Below are positions 60,340 through 64,000 of a stretch of DNA of 64,000 nt, piece by piece. Source of the DNA: Halobacteriovorax marinus SJ. GTDB taxonomy: Bacteria > Bdellovibrionota > Bacteriovoracia > Bacteriovoracales > Bacteriovoracaceae. The stretch lies in assembly GCF_000210915.2 (NCBI RefSeq), contig NC_016620.1, forward strand, positions 1,550,001 to 1,614,000, written 5' to 3'. Positions within the stretch are counted from its first letter, which is position 1; each line of letters begins with the position of its first letter. The notes under the pieces were generated by a model, which saw only the letters and a list, made by a program, of their open reading frames with translations, made no database searches and was not told the origin of the DNA. The translations under genes were made by a program, and so were the position numbers.

Positions 60340-61956
60340 TTAGTGAGACTTCTTAAAGTCAGAGGTTGTGAAGAACTCAACTTCCTCATTTTTCTCCATA
60401 ACAAGCTTTAGGTCCCACTCACTTCTAACAGCAAAGCAAGGTCTAGCTTTATTGTCATAAACAATATTGATGGAATTTTTTTCAATGAATTTATCTTTTT
60501 GAATATCATTCTTAAACTTTAGCCAGCGAACACCTACGAAGCCATAGCCTTCATATTCCCCACGTACGCCATATTCATCTTCGAGACGATGCTTTACAAC
60601 CTCAAACTGGAGTACTCCGACGGCCCCAAGTATTTTCTCTGGGCTAGTATGTCTTCTAAATAATTGAACAGTACCTTCTTCAGATAATTGTTGAAGTCCT
60701 TTATCGAGTTGTTTCGCTTTCATTGGATCTTTTAAAAGTACTTTTCTAAAAATCTCTGGTGCGAAGCTAGGTATACCTGTGAATTCAATTTTTTCACCGT
60801 TCGTGAAGGTGTCGCCTATTTGAAATTTTCCAGTATCGTGAAGTCCGATAATATCACCTGGGTAGGCCTTCTCTGTAATCTCTCTATCTTGAGCTTGAAA
60901 AATTAGTGGGGAAGCAATTTTAATATCTTTTCCCGTTCTTACGTGATGAATTTTAGTATTTCTCTCAAATACACCTGAGCAAACTCTCATAAAGGCCACA
61001 CGGTCTCTATGTTTCTTATCCATATTTGCTTGTATCTTAAAGATGAAGCCAGAGAATTTCTTCTCATTAGGTAGAACTTCTCTAAGGTCTGAGTTTTCAT
61101 CGAAGGGAGAGAGGCGAACTTCTCGTGGAGCCGGTCCTGGTCCATGAGTGGAGATCATATCTAGTGTTTCTTTTACTCCAAAATTATGAAGGGCAGTCCC
61201 AAAGAAGACTGGAGTCATGATTCCTGCTAAGAATTCTTCTTCAATAAATTCAGGCATCATTTCTTGAATCATTTCTAGATCTTCTTCAAGCTTCTCTGCT
61301 AACTCTGTACCGATATAGTCTAGAACTTCTGCAGAATGTAGGTCACTAGCATCAAGTACCTTCTCACTTTCCGGGTCATTGCCTTCGTCAAAACTTCTAA
61401 TAGTCTTTGTCTTAATATCGTAGACTCCCTTGAAGTCTACACCACTTCCTACTGGCCATGTCATAGGGACACATTGAATTGAGCAAATCTTTTCAACATT
61501 ATCTATCAGCTCAAATGGGTCCATAGCATCGCGATCAAATTTATTCATAAAAGTGACGATAGGTGTGTCTCTTATCCTACAAACTTCCATGAGCTTCTTT
61601 GTTTGTTCCTCTACACCTTTGGCGGAGTCAATCATCATAAGAACGGATTCAACTGCAGTGAGAGTTCTATAAGTATCCTCTGAAAAGTCCTTGTGTCCTG
61701 GAGTATCAAGTAAGTGCATGGCGCGCTGATTATATGGAAAAGACATTACAGATGATGTAATCGAGATCCCTCTCTCCTTTTCCATTTCCATCCAATCGGA
61801 CTTCGCGTAATTGCCTTGCTTAGATTTTACCATCCCTGCTTCACGAACCACTCGTCCAAACCACAGAAGTTTTTCGGTCATGGTCGTCTTTCCAGCATCG
61901 GGGTGAGAGATAATTGCAAAAGTGCATCTTGGGTTTTCATTCACAGGGAGTGTCAT
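60340..61956 (-). CDS. prfC: Peptide chain release factor 3
   Basis: GTPase that recycles RF1/RF2 from the ribosome after peptide release. The 538-residue product has the G1 loop ISHPDAGKTTMTEKLL, the switch region MEKERGISITSSV, G3 LLDTPGHKDFSEDT and G4 FMNKFDRD. The middle and C-terminal RF3 domains end ENEE...FTTSDFKKSH. Length is normal (E. coli 529). RBS AAGGA. A strong terminator follows. Confidence 0.98.
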   Translation of the reverse strand: MTLPVNENPRCTFAIISHPDAGKTTMTEKLLWFGRVVREAGMVKSKQGNYAKSDWMEMEKERGISITSSVMSFPYNQRAMHLLDTPGHKDFSEDTYRTLTAVESVLMMIDSAKGVEEQTKKLMEVCRIRDTPIVTFMNKFDRDAMDPFELIDNVEKICSIQCVPMTWPVGSGVDFKGVYDIKTKTIRSFDEGNDPESEKVLDASDLHSAEVLDYIGTELAEKLEEDLEMIQEMMPEFIEEEFLAGIMTPVFFGTALHNFGVKETLDMISTHGPGPAPREVRLSPFDENSDLREVLPNEKKFSGFIFKIQANMDKKHRDRVAFMRVCSGVFERNTKIHHVRTGKDIKIASPLIFQAQDREITEKAYPGDIIGLHDTGKFQIGDTFTNGEKIEFTGIPSFAPEIFRKVLLKDPMKAKQLDKGLQQLSEEGTVQLFRRHTSPEKILGAVGVLQFEVVKHRLEDEYGVRGEYEGYGFVGVRWLKFKNDIQKDKFIEKNSINIVYDNKARPCFAVRSEWDLKLVMEKNEEVEFFTTSDFKKSH

Positions 61957-62018
61957 TATTATTCCTTTATAATTTTCATTATTTATAGCTTAAATAATGA
62001 CACTCGTAAATTGAAAAC

Positions 62019-62168
62019 CTAAAAGAGAGCGTAGATGAAGGGGGTAACTGCTGGATTTCCGGCCAAAACAATTACTGTTGCTAGGAGAATGAAAAGAGTT
62101 AGTATCGGAACAAGCCAGAGCTTCTTTCTTTTCTTTAAAAATTTAAAATATTCTTTTAAAAAAATCAC
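62019..62168 (-). CDS. DUF5989-family small membrane protein
   Basis: A 49-residue GTG-started gene. Its start overlaps the SGNH gene stop as GTGA (62165-62168). The product begins MIFLKEYFKFLKKRKKLWLV, then a transmembrane helix (PILTLFILLATVIVLA), and ends GNPAVTPFIYALF. This is the full DUF5989 pattern (L-x-x-F-x-x-F-L-x-x-R-K-K-x-W, one helix, P-F-I-Y-x-L-F end). The family is usually found next to an SGNH hydrolase and carbamoyltransferase/SxtJ genes, and its role is unknown. Reported here although very short, because motif, length and overlap all agree. Confidence 0.9.
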   Translation of the reverse strand: MIFLKEYFKFLKKRKKLWLVPILTLFILLATVIVLAGNPAVTPFIYALF

Positions 62169-63439
62169 TCTAGATACCCTTTATTAAGAAGCGCTCTTGC
62201 TACTTCCATGGCAATGACTCTATGTCCTTTGGTTGTTAGATGCCCAAAGTCTCCTGCAAAATTATCTGTAAATAGTGTATCATAAGAATGCTCTTCTAGT
62301 TTTTCTTGAAAATTTCTTTGATTAGATATGAAGAGGTTTGGCTCGATATCTGAGTCTTCAAAGTAATTCTTTATTTGAGAAATTGGCAAGTTAGGATATT
62401 GAATTGCAATAAATGGAATCTCGCTCTTTTCTAGAATTTGTCCAATTTTTCTATAATTATTCATTGTGAATTCATCACTCTTTTTAATTTGTTTATATTC
62501 TAGTTTAAAGTGGGATAAGAGCTTTTTCCAAATTTCTTTCTTATTTTCAATTTTACTTTTAGCGTAACACTCATAGAGTCTTCTAAGAGTGAAATATGTG
62601 AGAACTTTTTTATTTTTATCTACAAACTTTGATGCCATAAAGCACCTGTCATATTGTTTTGTTTGATTCAAGTAATAGAGGTACTGATCAAGTGCTATGT
62701 TGATATTAGAGGCTCTGATTAAAGATTCTTCTAGCAATTTAAGAGGAATCGTTGCTTCACTTGCCGAGTGCATTTTATGTCGATTATATTTTTGGGCCAT
62801 ATAGGCCAATTGAATTGCTTGATCTCTTGGTTCTGTAATTCTATCTTCAACAGAGTTGATATATTGATTAACATCTTTTTCTTCTAAATCTCGAAGAGAG
62901 TCGGATAGTAAATTCTTAGGATGATCATGAAAGAGACAGAGTAGGTGATTTTCTCTATCTAAGTAGTGGACCTGATAGTCCATTAAAAATGGATCGATAA
63001 CTTTTAAGACTTCGCTGAATAATTTAAATACTCTTAGTCTTTTCATTGAATCAATGAAACTTTTTCTATTTGGATTTATATTATATGGGGATAAATCATT
63101 TATACCCATAAGAGTAATTACGATATCTGGATCATATTTTGCTAAATTATATTTGAGTGATTTTTTCAATGCAAAAGTATTTGTCCCGGCCTTTGCCTTG
63201 TTAATAACGGAAACCTCTTTATCTTTATTGTTTAAGATTTCTTGAAGTTGAGTCGGCCATGAAGTGTGTCCTAGGTAATTTACAGAAGTTGATTCTCCAA
63301 GGACGAGTATCTTTGTCTTGCTCGGATTAAAGTCTGATTCTTGATAGAGGTCTAGAGATTTTGCAACTAGGAATAAGCTTGCTTCTGTCACACAGATAAG
63401 TAGAATAAATGTCGTTGCCCAGAATAGTATTTTCTTCAA
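62165..63439 (-). CDS. SGNH/GDSL-like hydrolase with N-terminal membrane anchor
   Basis: The 424-residue protein has a TTG start after AAGGG and an N-terminal anchor (MKKILFWATTFILLICVTEA). The four SGNH blocks are present: ILVLGESTSVNYLG (Ser nucleophile), the Gly region INKAKAGTNTF, VITLMGINDL (Asn) and FAGDFGHLTTKGH (Asp/His). A long helical insert (~130-300) holds TPR-like segments and several Cys. Such proteins usually act as esterases or acetyl-transferase-like enzymes on polysaccharides or lipids. It forms an operon with the DUF5989 gene and may be part of a glycan- or lipid-modifying locus otherwise outside the window. Confidence 0.88.
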   Translation of the reverse strand: MKKILFWATTFILLICVTEASLFLVAKSLDLYQESDFNPSKTKILVLGESTSVNYLGHTSWPTQLQEILNNKDKEVSVINKAKAGTNTFALKKSLKYNLAKYDPDIVITLMGINDLSPYNINPNRKSFIDSMKRLRVFKLFSEVLKVIDPFLMDYQVHYLDRENHLLCLFHDHPKNLLSDSLRDLEEKDVNQYINSVEDRITEPRDQAIQLAYMAQKYNRHKMHSASEATIPLKLLEESLIRASNINIALDQYLYYLNQTKQYDRCFMASKFVDKNKKVLTYFTLRRLYECYAKSKIENKKEIWKKLLSHFKLEYKQIKKSDEFTMNNYRKIGQILEKSEIPFIAIQYPNLPISQIKNYFEDSDIEPNLFISNQRNFQEKLEEHSYDTLFTDNFAGDFGHLTTKGHRVIAMEVARALLNKGYLE

Positions 63440-63509
63440 ACCAAAGTACCCTTAAGTATAAAATTTATTAGCAACAAATTAATTATAAGGGCACTCGTTT
63501 CTTTGTCAA

Positions 63510-64000
63510 TTATGGGTAGATATTAATGGGTGTATCTTTATCTACTAATTCAAAAATTTCATCCATCTCTTCGTCTGTTACAGCGACACAACCATTTGTC
63601 CAATCAAAGAATGGGTAGAAATAATCTCGTGCCCATCTTTCAACTGTATCAGCTTCTATTCCAAGTTTTGCTGCGTAATCGCGTACTGTCTTATTAACTC
63701 TGTATGGATTTCCATGAATTAGAATCATTCCTCCAATTTCATCTTCGGGAATCCCTCTGATTTTAGCATTGTGCTTATCTTTCCAATTTGGATAATTTAT
63801 TAGTAGTGATTTTGGAAAATTTGTTCTCTGTCTCTTCTTACTTATTTTATAAAAACCAACAGGTGTTTGATTATCACCTTCTCTTCTTTTTTCGTGGGCC
63901 CTAAAGAGGGGATTGTTATAGGCTATGGAGAGTTTAATATTATAGACTTTATATATTTCATTACCACTCCAGAGCTGCATTTCTCTCTTGTCTTTAAGTA
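63510..64000 (-). CDS. L,D-transpeptidase (YkuD-fold, YafK-like), 5' end beyond window
   Basis: The catalytic block is GGMILIHGNPYR and FDWTNGCVAVTDEEMDEIF (nucleophile Cys), with TPVGFYKISKK as the earlier strand, fitting YkuD enzymes of the YafK kind that make or remove 3-3 cross-links or lipoprotein links. A start at 63980 (MQLWSGN) is possible, but the frame stays open to the window edge and reads KREMQLWSGNEI. The usual signal peptide is missing, so the true start is probably outside the window. The gene is on the same strand as the SGNH gene, about 70 bases upstream of it. Confidence 0.88.
   Translation of the reverse strand, partial: LKDKREMQLWSGNEIYKVYNIKLSIAYNNPLFRAHEKRREGDNQTPVGFYKISKKRQRTNFPKSLLINYPNWKDKHNAKIRGIPEDEIGGMILIHGNPYRVNKTVRDYAAKLGIEADTVERWARDYFYPFFDWTNGCVAVTDEEMDEIFELVDKDTPINIYP

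Overview
The window looks like a chromosomal segment of a low-GC, Gram-negative deltaproteobacterium-like organism. It is most likely a member of Bdellovibrionota, class Bacteriovoracia (Halobacteriovorax/Bacteriovorax type). This is inferred from the AT-rich composition, the many exported proteins of unknown family, the frequent TTG/GTG starts, the gene mix and the long lipoprotein and adhesin genes. No marker gene settles the assignment.

Layout. 1-5231: the end of queA, then tgt, yajC, tatA, secD, secF and an exported membrane protein (tRNA queuosine plus Sec/Tat export). 5228-8177: a lipoprotein, an HU/IHF gene, tRNA-Cys, a tiny basic ORF whose stop codon lies in the U-tract of a terminator, and a small secreted protein. 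8340-13094: an M48 peptidase behind a palindromic site, a ThiF/E1-like gene paired with a possible acyltransferase, a histidine kinase and a YcgN-family protein. 13159-18949: envelope and peptidoglycan functions (MepA-like endopeptidase, amidase, SH3 protein), astE coupled to a NAPE-PLD-like lipoprotein, an HNH endonuclease and an alpha/beta hydrolase. 19035-25796: two secreted unknowns, then a complete archaic-type chaperone-usher fimbrial locus with two paralogous pilins, each behind a sigma-54-like -24/-12 element. 25935-37328: a nine-gene purine operon purF-E-C-D-N-L-Q-H-M, tightly overlapped and apparently without purK. 37325-43071: an RlmK-type methyltransferase, a large secreted unknown and a hybrid 7TM histidine kinase. 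43136-49696: two papain-like peptidases around a secreted unknown and a 1004-residue protein with two tandem amidoligase-like (glutamine-synthetase-fold) halves. 49698-61956: arfB, a 3358-residue surface protein with eleven Cys-paired cadherin-like repeats, and prfC. 62019-64000: a 49-residue DUF5989 protein overlapping an SGNH hydrolase gene, and an L,D-transpeptidase cut by the window edge.

How it fits together. Most of the window concerns the envelope: protein export, wall remodelling, fimbriae, adhesion and secreted hydrolases. The purine operon, tRNA-Cys and the translation genes (tgt, arfB, prfC) are housekeeping. The best candidates for undescribed biology are the papain/amidoligase locus (43136-49696), the 38-codon ORF predicted to give a stop-less mRNA (7720-7836), the E1-like/acyltransferase-like pair (9317-10996) and the Cys-paired giant adhesin. 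All functions here are read from sequence alone; family names rest on motifs visible in the translations.
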